Assembly (NCBI RefSeq): GCF_023015905.1
Contig: NZ_JALKBD010000012.1
Location: 97,545 to 161,544, forward strand
Length of the DNA: 64,000 bases
Source: Arenibacter sp. F20364
GTDB lineage: Bacteria > Bacteroidota > Bacteroidia > Flavobacteriales > Flavobacteriaceae
Direction of reading: 5' to 3'
Part shown: positions 7,873 through 17,483 of the stretch, one piece after another
Numbering within the stretch: position 1 is the stretch's first letter
Layout: every line of letters begins with the position of its first letter
Position numbers and translations under genes: made by a program
The notes under the pieces: generated by a model
What the model saw: only the letters and a program-made list of their open reading frames with translations
What the model was told of the DNA's origin: nothing
Databases searched by the model: none

Positions 7873-9378
7873 TTATTGTTTTCTTGGGGTCAACATATCA
7901 TATAGCAAAGTATGTTGTTCCATAACATTCCCAAATTCATCAATTAATCTAAACACAACTTGAGGGTCACTTTCTTCCATGTTAAAAGTAAATTCACCAA
8001 AAGCCTTTAATCCTTTGCCACCATAACCGAATATTTGATTCGTTGCTTCTTTTGCCATTGCATCCGGCCCGGGCACTCCACCTAAAGATGCTGCCTCAAA
8101 TTCGTAAAATTTAAATCCTGATTTTCTGGGAATTGTAAAACCCCGTGCACCATGCCGGTCTCCGCTTATTAATAGCACACCCGGTATATTTTCCGTCTCC
8201 ATAAAATTGAAGATTTCTTCGCGAACCATTGTATCCCAAGTACCCCATGAATCTTTACCATTTGAAACATAATCACTCCACATAGTTCCACTTGAGACAA
8301 CCTTAAAATGTGCCGTGGATTTTTTTAAGATATCCTTGAACCATTTTAATTGTTCTGTACCCAAATAGGAACCATATTGACCCCGTTTTTCAATTGTACG
8401 ACACGACCTTGTATCAAGCATTATTAGTTCAACCTGACCAATTCGAGTACTGAAATAAATTCCTTCCCCATCATTTTGAGGATTGTTCCAGTTTTGACGC
8501 CATAATGTTCTAAGTTCTTCTCTGTCTTTTTCCGTAAATCTTTTGGGAACCCCACTTAGGTCGTTATTAAGATAATCGTGGTCATCCCAACTTGCGTAAA
8601 CAGGAATATTGGAAGCGAGTTTTTTCCATGCATTGGAAACATCACGAAGTAAATAATCAGACCTGTGCATGCTAAAATTATTTTCCCGATCATCAACTGC
8701 AATGTCCCCTAAAAGCAACATTGCATTTGGTTCTCTTTGTAATATTGTGTTTATCAGGTTAGGATTATGAAGTCCTATTTTATGAAAACCTGAACCAAAA
8801 GCCAGTCTTATCTGATTATTTTCGTCTAATTTTGGTGATGTTCGAAAAGTTCCCTCGGCTATTTCAATCCCTTTTGTTTTTGCTACATAGGTGTACTTCG
8901 TAGAAGGAGATAAATCTTTTAATACAATCCGCTTTTCCTTACCTGCAACACCAGGTTTTAAGGTGTAATCCTTCTCTTCTTTGCTATTTAAAGCATTTAC
9001 TTTTATGTGAATTGGCAATTTATTGGATGGCCTGAGCCAAATACTTACTCCATTTTCTGTTATATCGCCCAGCATAGGCCCACCCATTAAGCTCATATCA
9101 TTATTTAACGCAGCCTCAACAATCTGCCTATCGGTAAAATCCGCCTTATTATTCTTAAATAATTTTCGTGCATCGAGATAGAATTTCATGCTATTTAATG
9201 GTGCTTTCCCATAACTATCAAGTAGCATACTGTCTATTTTCAAACTTCCAATATGAGCTTCGTCCAACGTGATAGTATAACGAGGCGAGACGTTTTTAGA
9301 AATTTGACAAAAGCATTTGTTGCTTAACATAGTAAACATAATACCTACTAAAAGATATATGGCTCTCTTAAATCTCAT
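7873..9378 (-). CDS. PhoD-like metallophosphatase, exported
   Basis: This 501-residue protein has an N-terminal hydrophobic signal (LLVGIMFTMLSNKCFC), an N-terminal beta-sandwich-like region, and a PhoD-type calcineurin-like domain. Metal-binding motifs are visible: LLGDIAVDD near residue 220, ASWDDHDYLNND near 265 and ISGDRHG near 405. PhoD enzymes are alkaline phosphodiesterases/phosphatases that act outside the cytoplasm. In this PUL the natural substrate is unknown; it could be a phosphorylated glycan or a non-phosphate ester. It is the last gene of the cargo cluster on this side. A second, only distantly similar PhoD-like protein is encoded at 10290. Confidence 0.75.
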   Translation of the reverse strand: MRFKRAIYLLVGIMFTMLSNKCFCQISKNVSPRYTITLDEAHIGSLKIDSMLLDSYGKAPLNSMKFYLDARKLFKNNKADFTDRQIVEAALNNDMSLMGGPMLGDITENGVSIWLRPSNKLPIHIKVNALNSKEEKDYTLKPGVAGKEKRIVLKDLSPSTKYTYVAKTKGIEIAEGTFRTSPKLDENNQIRLAFGSGFHKIGLHNPNLINTILQREPNAMLLLGDIAVDDRENNFSMHRSDYLLRDVSNAWKKLASNIPVYASWDDHDYLNNDLSGVPKRFTEKDREELRTLWRQNWNNPQNDGEGIYFSTRIGQVELIMLDTRSCRTIEKRGQYGSYLGTEQLKWFKDILKKSTAHFKVVSSGTMWSDYVSNGKDSWGTWDTMVREEIFNFMETENIPGVLLISGDRHGARGFTIPRKSGFKFYEFEAASLGGVPGPDAMAKEATNQIFGYGGKGLKAFGEFTFNMEESDPQVVFRLIDEFGNVMEQHTLLYDMLTPRKQ

Positions 9379-9493
9379 GGCTTTTGATATTTTCTATTTA
9401 TTTAAACTTTATATGCAGCACTCTTTCCAAAAGGAAGTACAACGGAATTAATAAGCGCCTTTTATATTGTTATCCATTTATTATTAAGCTTTT

Positions 9494-10207
9494 TTATTTC
9501 GTATTCTCAATTAACTGAATTGCTTTGTCGGCAAAGCGCTTACCCATAATCACATACCCTTCTGACGACATATGTAAATCATTTTTTATTTCTTTTCCTT
9601 TTCTATTAACTCCATCATTAAGGTCATCAGTATTAATCCAATCAAAGCGAGGTTTAGACTCAGCCACTTTTACCTGAACATCTCTAACCATAGTCCAATG
9701 GGGATATTTTTCATTTGACATATCAAAATCACTTAATCTCCCAATTATAAAGTTTATGTCCTTGCGCTTCAAGTCATTGCTTAGCTGATTATAAAGACCT
9801 ATCAAACTTCTTTCGTATACTTCTCCTAATTTTTCTTTTGCATCACGTTCTCCCTGCATCCAAACAAACGTTACTGTTGCGATTTTTTTATTTTCGATAC
9901 CTTTATAAACTTTGGTCATCAAGGAATCATACAGATCAGGTTGAGCTTTAGGTTCTTCTCCTACTAGTGGTTTCCAATCCCGATACCAACGTCGTATGGG
10001 TTGACCTCCTTTTGCATATTCTTCAATAATCACATTTTCTTCTCCAAATTCATCTTTGATTGCAGGAGTAAAAGACTCTTCTGGCCTTAATCCTTCCATA
10101 TTAGATTGTCCTGAAAGGATAAATAAATGTTTTCCTTCTTGTTTTGGTTCACAAGATGATGCTATAATCGCTATTAAACTCACTAAAACAATTGTCTTTG
10201 CTTTCAT
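9494..10207 (-). CDS. SASA-type carbohydrate acetylesterase-like lipoprotein
   Basis: This 237-residue protein has a lipoprotein signal (LIAIIASSCEP, Cys near 19) and the sialate-O-acetylesterase-like SGNH fold. The nucleophile Ser is in LSGQSNMEG near residue 34. A WMQGERD block stands in for the family WxQGExD motif, and the C-terminal Asp/His pair is in NDLHMSSEGY. The family removes O-acetyl groups from sugars. It sits between the two PhoD-like genes, which suggests joint removal of non-sugar substituents. It is shorter than the other esterases in the locus but has all the catalytic blocks. Confidence 0.75.
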   Translation of the reverse strand: MKAKTIVLVSLIAIIASSCEPKQEGKHLFILSGQSNMEGLRPEESFTPAIKDEFGEENVIIEEYAKGGQPIRRWYRDWKPLVGEEPKAQPDLYDSLMTKVYKGIENKKIATVTFVWMQGERDAKEKLGEVYERSLIGLYNQLSNDLKRKDINFIIGRLSDFDMSNEKYPHWTMVRDVQVKVAESKPRFDWINTDDLNDGVNRKGKEIKNDLHMSSEGYVIMGKRFADKAIQLIENTK

Positions 10208-10289
10208 TTTCTTAATTTTTGCTATGTATTTATGCTGTAATAGATTCCTTATTCATCGCTCTTATCAATTTTAAGATGATACCCACCGC

Positions 10290-11693
10290 TCACATTTCGG
10301 CTTGGAACTTGGCTGAGTAAACCTCATTTCCATCTACATCATAATGGATAAATTTAATTTCAGGCTGGCTGGACTCCCTGGTTATTTTCACGCCCAAAAA
10401 ACCACCATTCACTCTTAAAAAACGGTGCTGGGGCCTCATATCTTCTTGATCCCAACCTTGGGAATGCGAATCACTCACCGGACCAGAGCCAAATTCATTG
10501 ACCTGTGTTACAGAATCAACCGAATGGTACTGCCAGTGACGATCGCCATTGATTATGTAAACATTGTCTATTTGTGAAAGCATTCCCCGCATCCAATCCC
10601 CTTCGGTTTGAAAACCCTTATTGGCATGGTTGTCTTTCTTATTTTCCCTATCTGGGCCTATGATGGGTGTAGCAGAAAATAAGATTTTGAAAGTAGCATC
10701 CGATTCCTTTAGTGTCTGCTCCAACCACGATTTCTGCTCACTTCCCAGAATTGTTTTATCAGGACCATCTTCCATTTTGTTCTCAGACCTGAATTCCCGT
10801 CCTTCCACCAGCCAGATTTGAAGATCTTTTCCCCATCGAAATGTCCGGTAAGGTTCTCCTCTCAACGGAACATTTTCCTTCCATATTTTTAAACCATCAT
10901 TCCAACTTAATTTACCGTACGTTCTATTCTTATCGCTGATGTCATCTCGTAAAAGGTCATGGTCATCTTTGATCATATACATGGGTACTTTAAGATGGAA
11001 ATCAACTAAGGAAGACCATGAGTCCATGGCATGCCACTTGTGGCGTGCTGTTGGAATATCCTTTGCCACGGGGCCCTTTCGATCGTAGTACACATAATCC
11101 CCTGTCTGAACAAAGAAATCGGGGTTCATGCTGTTCATGGCATCATAAACTTTGAACCCCCTCAGACTATCATCATAGCTCCAGAAATATTGACAAGTAG
11201 AAGTTGTGAAGTGAATAGGTTTCTCAACTGTTTTTGTGGGAGCCGTTCTAAAATTTCCACTGACCTTGTTCCCAGACGCTTTCGATTCAATGGTTACTTC
11301 ATATTGTGTATCCGGTTTTAATGCGCTGAATAGGTGGCTTGCTGTAAAATCATTTTCCTTTGTTACCTTCACCCATGGTGATTCCATACTTTCCAATCCG
11401 TCGGTTAGGATGAGTCTAACCGCTCCTTCCACCCCTGGAACTCCCCCATCCATTGAATCAAGTGCCATTTCTTCGTCAAAATCAATTGGGTAACTCGGAT
11501 GTTCATCTGTTTTTTGATGTACGACAAGGTTAGGTGCAGCTTGGCCATAAAGCCTGGTCCAGATAAGTGCCGTCGAATCCGACACCTCCATTGTTCTAAA
11601 TCCTGATGTAAAGAAATCTTTCTTCTTAGATTCACATGCAACTATGATAACTAGTACTATCAGACTTGCATACTTCAAATTAATTTTTTTCAT
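10290..11693 (-). CDS. PhoD-like metallophosphatase lipoprotein
   Basis: This 467-residue protein has a lipoprotein signal (VLVIIVACESK, Cys near 20), an N-terminal fibronectin/Ig-like region (to about residue 150) and a PhoD-type metallophosphatase domain. Motifs include QTGDYVYYD near residue 196, MIKDDHDLLRDD near 240 and INGDRHWQYHSV near 395, which carry the expected Asp and His metal ligands. It would act at the cell surface or in the periplasm. It differs enough from the PhoD-like protein at 7873 to suggest separate recruitment or distinct substrates. The reaction on this PUL's glycan is not established. Confidence 0.75.
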   Translation of the reverse strand: MKKINLKYASLIVLVIIVACESKKKDFFTSGFRTMEVSDSTALIWTRLYGQAAPNLVVHQKTDEHPSYPIDFDEEMALDSMDGGVPGVEGAVRLILTDGLESMESPWVKVTKENDFTASHLFSALKPDTQYEVTIESKASGNKVSGNFRTAPTKTVEKPIHFTTSTCQYFWSYDDSLRGFKVYDAMNSMNPDFFVQTGDYVYYDRKGPVAKDIPTARHKWHAMDSWSSLVDFHLKVPMYMIKDDHDLLRDDISDKNRTYGKLSWNDGLKIWKENVPLRGEPYRTFRWGKDLQIWLVEGREFRSENKMEDGPDKTILGSEQKSWLEQTLKESDATFKILFSATPIIGPDRENKKDNHANKGFQTEGDWMRGMLSQIDNVYIINGDRHWQYHSVDSVTQVNEFGSGPVSDSHSQGWDQEDMRPQHRFLRVNGGFLGVKITRESSQPEIKFIHYDVDGNEVYSAKFQAEM

Positions 11694-11817
11694 GATTGTT
11701 TAGCTTTCAAATTCTCAATAAATGGATATTTGTGAAAAGTGTTCCCTGACCAACAAGTACGCTGAGTAAAAGTATGGTAATTAGGAAATACCCGTAAATA
11801 AGTTCATTCTTTACTTT

Positions 11818-12375
11818 CTAATGCTTCTCCCCCCAGTCATCAGTCCTAAATGAGGATGCCGGTAACCCGTGTAAATTATATAAATCCCCATCGACAAAAT
11901 TCTTGAACCCGTACCTTGCTGCTACCGGTTCTGCTACTTCCCCGGATACCAGAATTATCCTTTTTCCTTTTATTCTTGCTTTGGCGGGATAAAATTTATG
12001 ATCCTTTCTACACAATGCGAACCATTTCAATTCCTTTCCAAAAGAGGTCAGGCTTTCATTATACGTGAGCTCCACGGTTGGCCCTTTAATTTTCATATCC
12101 AAATATTCAGGACCCCTTGCCGAAATTCCCTCGATACCGTAAGTTTCCTTTAATGCAAAATAGGCAAGTCGCTCCCCCGCCACTCTTTTATTTGCCGGGT
12201 GAACAGTCCTTTCGTCCCCAACATCCAATAATGAAACCATTCCAGAATTGGAAATTTCTTTGGAGGCTTTTAATTGGGCTTCCCTTAAAAAGGCCGTATT
12301 TACCGTATCATCATATTGATAGGGTGCTATCTGATAGTAATAGAAGGGAAAATTACCGACTTTTTGTTTCCATTC
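11818..12375 (-). pseudogene. 3' remnant of a sialate O-acetylesterase gene
   Basis: The minus strand encodes about 185 residues that align with the C-terminal part of the intact esterase at 22683-24116. Similar blocks include FPFYYYQIAPY, AFLREAQLKASK, the DxxH-bearing TVHPANKR and ASSFRTDDW. Upstream, an in-frame stop at about 12375 ends the similarity, and the N-terminal domain with the GQSN nucleophile is absent. A shorter frame from an internal ATG (12240) remains open. It is therefore a decayed or truncated copy lying just after the GH3 gene. It retains the His/Asp block but not the serine, so it should be inactive. Confidence 0.8.
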
Positions 12376-12407
12376 GATTCATATATAATTGATATAGATA
12401 TACTTTA

Positions 12408-14807
12408 TTACAATAGTTTAAAGTTTCCCTTTACTCGAATATCCTGCGAACTGGAACCAACCATTACTTCAAACTCTCCCGGCTCTACTGTCCAATTCAT
12501 ATCCCTATCAAGCAGTTGTAAATCTTCTGGTTTTAAAGTGAAGTGAACCGTTTTGGTCTCTCCCGGTTCTAAGGTGATCCGCTCAAAACCTCTTAACTGT
12601 AGTTCATAAACGATTACACTGCTCACCAGATCCTTGAAGTAAAGCTGGACCACTTCGTCACCCTTCACTTTTCCGGTGTTCGTCACATCAACGGATACCT
12701 CTATCTGCTGCTGTGTCTTTCCTGTCTCCGGGGTGATCTTTAAGTTCTTGTATTCGAACTGCGTGTAACTTAATCCATAACCAAATGGGTAAAGCTCCCC
12801 TACCACAGATGTTTTACCGGTGCCGTTAGGACCCGATGAGGGCTGACCGACCTGTGAACTTGGTTTGTACGGAAAGTTCAGCTCCAGTTGACCAACAGAC
12901 CTGGGAAAAGTAATGGGCAGTTTTCCTCCCGGATTATAATCACCAAATAATGTCTCTGCAATCGCATTGGGGCCTTCTATATTTGGAAACCACGCTTCCA
13001 GTATTGCCGGTAAGTATTGGTTCTCCCAATTGATGGTCAGTGGTCTTCCGTTTATAAGTACGAGTACTATGGGTTTACCGGTGGCTTCAAGGGCCTGTAG
13101 CAATTGAAACTGTCTGCCCGGTAGTCCCAAATCTGTTCTGGACCGGCTTTCCCCACAGCGCTTCTCGTCCTCGCCCATTACGGCAATGATGACATCGGAT
13201 TGTTTGGCCTTGGCCACGGCATCATCGATCATCCGCTGCTCCTGATCTGAAAGCGGGATGGGGATAATTTCGCTCTCCGGCCAGGCTTCGTCCACTACTT
13301 CGCACCCCAACGAGAAGTTAACATTGGTTTTGGCTCCAACATAATTCTGGATGCCCTCCAGTACACTTTTTACTTCTAGATTTTGAGGACCGTACCGACT
13401 TACATAGACAGATTTATCAACGGCCAGAGGACCGGTGACCAGAATATTATCGAGCTTATTGATATCAAGTGGTAACGTTTTGTTTTCGTTCTTAAGAAGT
13501 ACCAGCGACTCTTTGGCCATTTGCAGCACAAAGTCTTCGGTATCATTGGCCACTATCTTATCTGCGGCTTTGGTGTCTTTTACGTAAGGCTCATCAAAAA
13601 GTCCCAGTTCAAATTTTACACGAAGAACGTCTCTCACATTTCGGTCAAGAGTTGCCATGGACAGTTCACCGTCGTTGACCAGTTCCCTTAACGGTAAAAT
13701 GTAATCCTCGGGTGGTGTAAAATGCGTTCGCACATTCAGTCCTGCTTCCGCAACCTGTCTTACGCCTTCTTTATAATCTTCTGCAACACGGTGTTTTTTA
13801 TGAAGAAACTCCACGGCCTCACTATCAGAAACCACATACCCGTTGAAGCCGTACTCATTACGGAGCAGTTCCGTAAGGAAATAATAGCTTCCGCTCACCG
13901 GAATACCATCGTAATCATTGTAGCTGCTCATCACTCCTTTGGGGTGGGCTTCGCCAATCACTCTTTTGTAAGGATACAAATGCATCTGGTGCAGTTCTCT
14001 TGGTGCTACGTGGGGATCAGTTCTAACTCTACCGTCTCTACCACCTTTCGGTACGCTGTAAACTGCATAGTGCTTTAATGTAGAAGCTAACCCTTGCGAC
14101 TGAATCCCTTTGACCATCTGGATGCCGAGTTCGGAAACCAGATAGGGATCTTCACCATAACACTCCACTACCCTGCCCCAGCGTGGGTCTCTGGCCAAAT
14201 CAAGTATGGGTGCATAAATGTTGGTATAACCCAGCGCCTTTCCTTCTCTCCCCTCTATTTCGCCTGCCTGTCTTACCAGGTTCTTATTCCAGGTACTGCC
14301 AATGGCTATGGGTGATGGAAGCGGGGTCGCTTTTTCATGGTTGAGCCCGTGGATGCCTTCGTTGGTAAAGTCAACAGGAATTCCCAAACGTGTTTCTTCA
14401 ATAAACCATTTCTGAATGGTATTGATGGCCTCTGCGTGTTTGCTATAGGGATACGAATACTGCGTAGGTTTGAGACCATTTAACTGCTCATCTATGTTGG
14501 CAATCCCGTCTTTCCACACCTCGTTTTTCCAACCGGGAGTAGGTAATTCGTCCTTTAAGACCCGCTTGTAGCCATAAAGCGTAGCACATTGAGCTGTTTT
14601 TTCGTCCACATTCATTTGACCCAATAAGTCCTCGACTCTGTCATCGATTTCAACTTCAGGGTCTTCGAAAATATCTTTTTGACCGTTCTTGTTAAAATCG
14701 ATCCAACCCTTCTGGTAAATTGTTTTCTTTTGGGCAAAGGATGAGCAGCTTACTAGCAAGCATATTCCAAAAACAACTACTCTTTTTTTTATCATTATAT
14801 TTTTCAT
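12408..14807 (-). CDS. Glycoside hydrolase family 3 (beta-glucosidase/beta-xylosidase type)
   Basis: This 799-residue exported enzyme has a signal peptide (VVVFGICLLVSCSSFA), a short Ca-binding-like loop near residues 37-49 (DFNKNGQKDIFED), then GH3 N-terminal, GH3 C-terminal and fibronectin-III-like domains. The nucleophile Asp lies in GYVVSDSEAVEF near residue 325. The KHYAVYS, RELHQMHLYPY and MSSYNDYDG blocks are typical of the family. GH3 enzymes release terminal beta-linked sugars with retention. The exact sugar cannot be read from the sequence, though the RELH block resembles xylosidase/glucosidase members. It lies 10 bp from the GH97 gene and is visibly more GC-rich than its neighbours. 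Confidence 0.9.
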   Translation of the reverse strand: MKNIMIKKRVVVFGICLLVSCSSFAQKKTIYQKGWIDFNKNGQKDIFEDPEVEIDDRVEDLLGQMNVDEKTAQCATLYGYKRVLKDELPTPGWKNEVWKDGIANIDEQLNGLKPTQYSYPYSKHAEAINTIQKWFIEETRLGIPVDFTNEGIHGLNHEKATPLPSPIAIGSTWNKNLVRQAGEIEGREGKALGYTNIYAPILDLARDPRWGRVVECYGEDPYLVSELGIQMVKGIQSQGLASTLKHYAVYSVPKGGRDGRVRTDPHVAPRELHQMHLYPYKRVIGEAHPKGVMSSYNDYDGIPVSGSYYFLTELLRNEYGFNGYVVSDSEAVEFLHKKHRVAEDYKEGVRQVAEAGLNVRTHFTPPEDYILPLRELVNDGELSMATLDRNVRDVLRVKFELGLFDEPYVKDTKAADKIVANDTEDFVLQMAKESLVLLKNENKTLPLDINKLDNILVTGPLAVDKSVYVSRYGPQNLEVKSVLEGIQNYVGAKTNVNFSLGCEVVDEAWPESEIIPIPLSDQEQRMIDDAVAKAKQSDVIIAVMGEDEKRCGESRSRTDLGLPGRQFQLLQALEATGKPIVLVLINGRPLTINWENQYLPAILEAWFPNIEGPNAIAETLFGDYNPGGKLPITFPRSVGQLELNFPYKPSSQVGQPSSGPNGTGKTSVVGELYPFGYGLSYTQFEYKNLKITPETGKTQQQIEVSVDVTNTGKVKGDEVVQLYFKDLVSSVIVYELQLRGFERITLEPGETKTVHFTLKPEDLQLLDRDMNWTVEPGEFEVMVGSSSQDIRVKGNFKLL

Positions 14808-14817
14808 ATTTATCTAA

Positions 14818-16758
14818 CTATATCTTTTTTAAATAGATGGCATTTCCTCCTCCGGGGGCAAGCTTGACCTTCACGGTTGAGGTATTATCAACCTCCTCTT
14901 TGGTAATGACATAAGTTTCCTTTTGATTTAGGAAATGAGTATCCACATCGTCACTATAAATAGTGGCCAGATAATTTTCACCTTGAGGCAGAAAGCTCAG
15001 ATCAATTTCAATCTCGCGAGCATCTCTATTATTCAAGGAGCCGATGAACCAATCATCTCCCGCACCTCTTACAACGCTTATGTATGAATCAATATCTCCT
15101 TGAAGTACTTTGAAACTATCAAACTGGGCAGGCATTTTTCGAATGCAATCGAACAGACCTTCCTTTTTCAAATACTCCTCTGGTGCATCAGGCAGAACCA
15201 TCCAGCCTGTATGAGCGACGATAAGTTTAGCAACTTCGGCAGTAACCGTACCCGGTATTTCTTCAAAAACCCGCTCTCTTGAATGGGCATTGTTAAGATC
15301 GAACCAGCCGTTTGTATAGTCTATAGGACCCGCAATCATATTGATAAATGCTGATGAGACAGCTGTTTCCGGAAAATAGGAACGCTTGGCATCTGCTTGC
15401 GCATGACCAAACTCGATAGCCATAAGATTTGGATATGTACGTTCATTACCACTTGGAGGAACAGGATTGTCATGAAAGTCAACCATGAGCTTGTATTTTG
15501 CACAGAGCTCCACCACTTCTCTGGTATGCCTAACTTTTTCTTCCCAGGTTCCTTTCATAAAACCATATTTGACTCCAACGGCTCCCCAATCAGCAAATTG
15601 TTTCAACACTCGCTCCAGCCCAAATTTCTTGGCCCCAACATCGTTTAGGTAAAGAATGACACCTACACCATGACTTTTTGCATAAGACATACATTCCTGT
15701 ATATCAAAACCTTCTCTCGTGGCTGCCGTGGGGTCAGAATCAGAACTGAATTCGGGACCATACCAATCTGCATCAATTAACAGATACTGGATATTGTTCT
15801 TAGAGGCAAAATCAATAAAACGTTTGTGCGTTTTGGTATCAAGTAAATATTCAAAACCATCTTCTGCCTTATACCCCCAAACTCTCCAGTCCCATAAGGT
15901 TTTTCCTGGCTTGATCCAGGAAGTATCTTCAATCTTGCAAGGTTCATTCAGGTTCTGTAAGAGGTTAGAAGAAACTAAATCGCCTGGCTGATCACCAACT
16001 ATAAAAGTTCTCCAAGAAGTAGTAATTGGACCCTGATCACTAGTCGTGCTTACATTAAATGAGAGATCTTTTTCCTGAGACTTTATGGTAAGTGGGGCGT
16101 AACGTTCTATGGCTGCTTCATGAATCCCCAGGTATAGATCTTTACTGGTCCTTACTACCATAGGAATCTTTATTTCGGCAATGGAAGTATCACGACTTAA
16201 CAATGGGCCAAGATTAGCATTTTCACGATTATAAGACCAAAAAGTAATGTTGTCATTAAAATGCAATCTGGTATTTTCTCCTGAGATCCTTAGTTCGTTT
16301 TCGGGTTGATTGTCAAGAATATATCGGTATGCAAAACCATCGTTATAGCATCTAAAAACTATATCATAATCAGGCTGATCTGACTTTGAGTTTTTGAAAT
16401 GCAGGACATACTCGTTATATCGATTGAGAATGGATTTATTTTTTCCAATGACAGGGTGCCAGGTTTCATCGAAAGATGATTTGTCAACACTTATAAGTTT
16501 TTCATTTCCTTGTATTGATTTTGCATTCCCTAAAATGAGTCCAAGGGACTCTATTGTCAAAACAGTTTCCCCTTCTAATTGATAACTGAATGAAATACCA
16601 CCAGAAGACTCTTTAAAAGCAAGCTGATGACGACTATCCGGACTTGAAAGGGGATGATCCAAATCTGAACTACATGAGATCAAAAAATTGATCCCGATTA
16701 ACATCACAATAGAGCGGATAGTCCAAATCCATTTATCCAAATTAGTATTTAATTTCAT
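14818..16758 (-). CDS. Glycoside hydrolase family 97
   Basis: This 646-residue lipoprotein-like enzyme (LIGINFLISCSS signal) has the GH97 order: an N-terminal beta-super-sandwich (LTIESLGLILG, FRCYNDGFAYRY), a central TIM barrel (TLWDWRVWGYKAEDG near residue 285; LLIDADWYGPEF; GVKYGFMKGTW; RTYPNLMAIEFGHA; AGPIDYTNGWFD) and a C-terminal all-beta domain. GH97 contains retaining alpha-galactosidases and inverting alpha-glucosidases. The retaining-type nucleophile Asp (a KVDF-like motif) is replaced here by KYGF, so retention is doubtful. It overlaps the SGNH gene by 17 bp, so the two are co-translated. Specificity is unassigned. Confidence 0.88.
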   Translation of the reverse strand: MKLNTNLDKWIWTIRSIVMLIGINFLISCSSDLDHPLSSPDSRHQLAFKESSGGISFSYQLEGETVLTIESLGLILGNAKSIQGNEKLISVDKSSFDETWHPVIGKNKSILNRYNEYVLHFKNSKSDQPDYDIVFRCYNDGFAYRYILDNQPENELRISGENTRLHFNDNITFWSYNRENANLGPLLSRDTSIAEIKIPMVVRTSKDLYLGIHEAAIERYAPLTIKSQEKDLSFNVSTTSDQGPITTSWRTFIVGDQPGDLVSSNLLQNLNEPCKIEDTSWIKPGKTLWDWRVWGYKAEDGFEYLLDTKTHKRFIDFASKNNIQYLLIDADWYGPEFSSDSDPTAATREGFDIQECMSYAKSHGVGVILYLNDVGAKKFGLERVLKQFADWGAVGVKYGFMKGTWEEKVRHTREVVELCAKYKLMVDFHDNPVPPSGNERTYPNLMAIEFGHAQADAKRSYFPETAVSSAFINMIAGPIDYTNGWFDLNNAHSRERVFEEIPGTVTAEVAKLIVAHTGWMVLPDAPEEYLKKEGLFDCIRKMPAQFDSFKVLQGDIDSYISVVRGAGDDWFIGSLNNRDAREIEIDLSFLPQGENYLATIYSDDVDTHFLNQKETYVITKEEVDNTSTVKVKLAPGGGNAIYLKKI

Positions 16759-17482
16759 CTTTAATATACTTTATAATTTGATTCTTCATAAGTTGATAGC
16801 CTGATGCATTCCAATGGAATCTATCCAAACGAGCCAGATCAAGACGATTTACTACTACTGAATAGAGATCATTGACCACAACATTGTTTCGCTTCATCAC
16901 CTCATCAGCCAGTGCATTGCGCTTTACTATTGTCGGGTTGATTTCTTTGTTTAGCTCTGCTACTCCCTGAGCTGTAACTGGTGTTATACTTGCCCATATC
17001 AATTTGGCCTGAGGGGCATAATTCTTAATAGTTTGCACGTATCTCTCCAGAAGTGGCACATATTTACCCTCCGGGATTCTACCTTGTTGCCAACCATGCA
17101 AGCCAATATTGAAGTGAATTACAGCATAGTTTCTTCGGCTGACATAATCCTGTAATTCCTCAATCAATCCCTCACTATTCAAATGCTTTCCCGTCATCCA
17201 AAAATCCACTACAGCATCATTTGCAAGGCTATACTTTACCATATCTCCATAACCATGCAAAATAGAATCACCAATCAGCAGGATATAGGTGGAGTCCGCA
17301 TTTGATGTTTGATCTGAAACCTTAAAACCCCACGCTCCTCCATCAGTGTGAAGTCCTTCCTTTTTGTCTCCATTACTGTCGGATACCTTATTGGATTGGG
17401 CTGGGCATCTTTCGGTCAACATCAGAAAGACGATTAGTACGAGTGTCCGAGAAAATAATTTGAACTTATTTATTTCCATCAT
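16742..17482 (-). CDS. SGNH/GDSL-family hydrolase (putative carbohydrate esterase)
   Basis: This 246-residue exported protein has SGNH blocks: LIGDSILHGYG with the nucleophile Ser near residue 73, Gly in FWMTGKH, Asn in HFNIGLHGW, and the Asp-x-x-His pair in LDRFHWNASGY near 225. The N-terminus has a hydrophobic signal (LVLIVFLMLTERCPA). The family includes acetyl-xylan and other carbohydrate esterases. Placed one base from the 888-residue putative glycosidase gene and overlapping GH97, it is part of one operon and probably removes acyl groups that block the hydrolases. Confidence 0.78.
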   Translation of the reverse strand: MMEINKFKLFSRTLVLIVFLMLTERCPAQSNKVSDSNGDKKEGLHTDGGAWGFKVSDQTSNADSTYILLIGDSILHGYGDMVKYSLANDAVVDFWMTGKHLNSEGLIEELQDYVSRRNYAVIHFNIGLHGWQQGRIPEGKYVPLLERYVQTIKNYAPQAKLIWASITPVTAQGVAELNKEINPTIVKRNALADEVMKRNNVVVNDLYSVVVNRLDLARLDRFHWNASGYQLMKNQIIKYIKDEIKY

Positions 17483-17483
17483 T

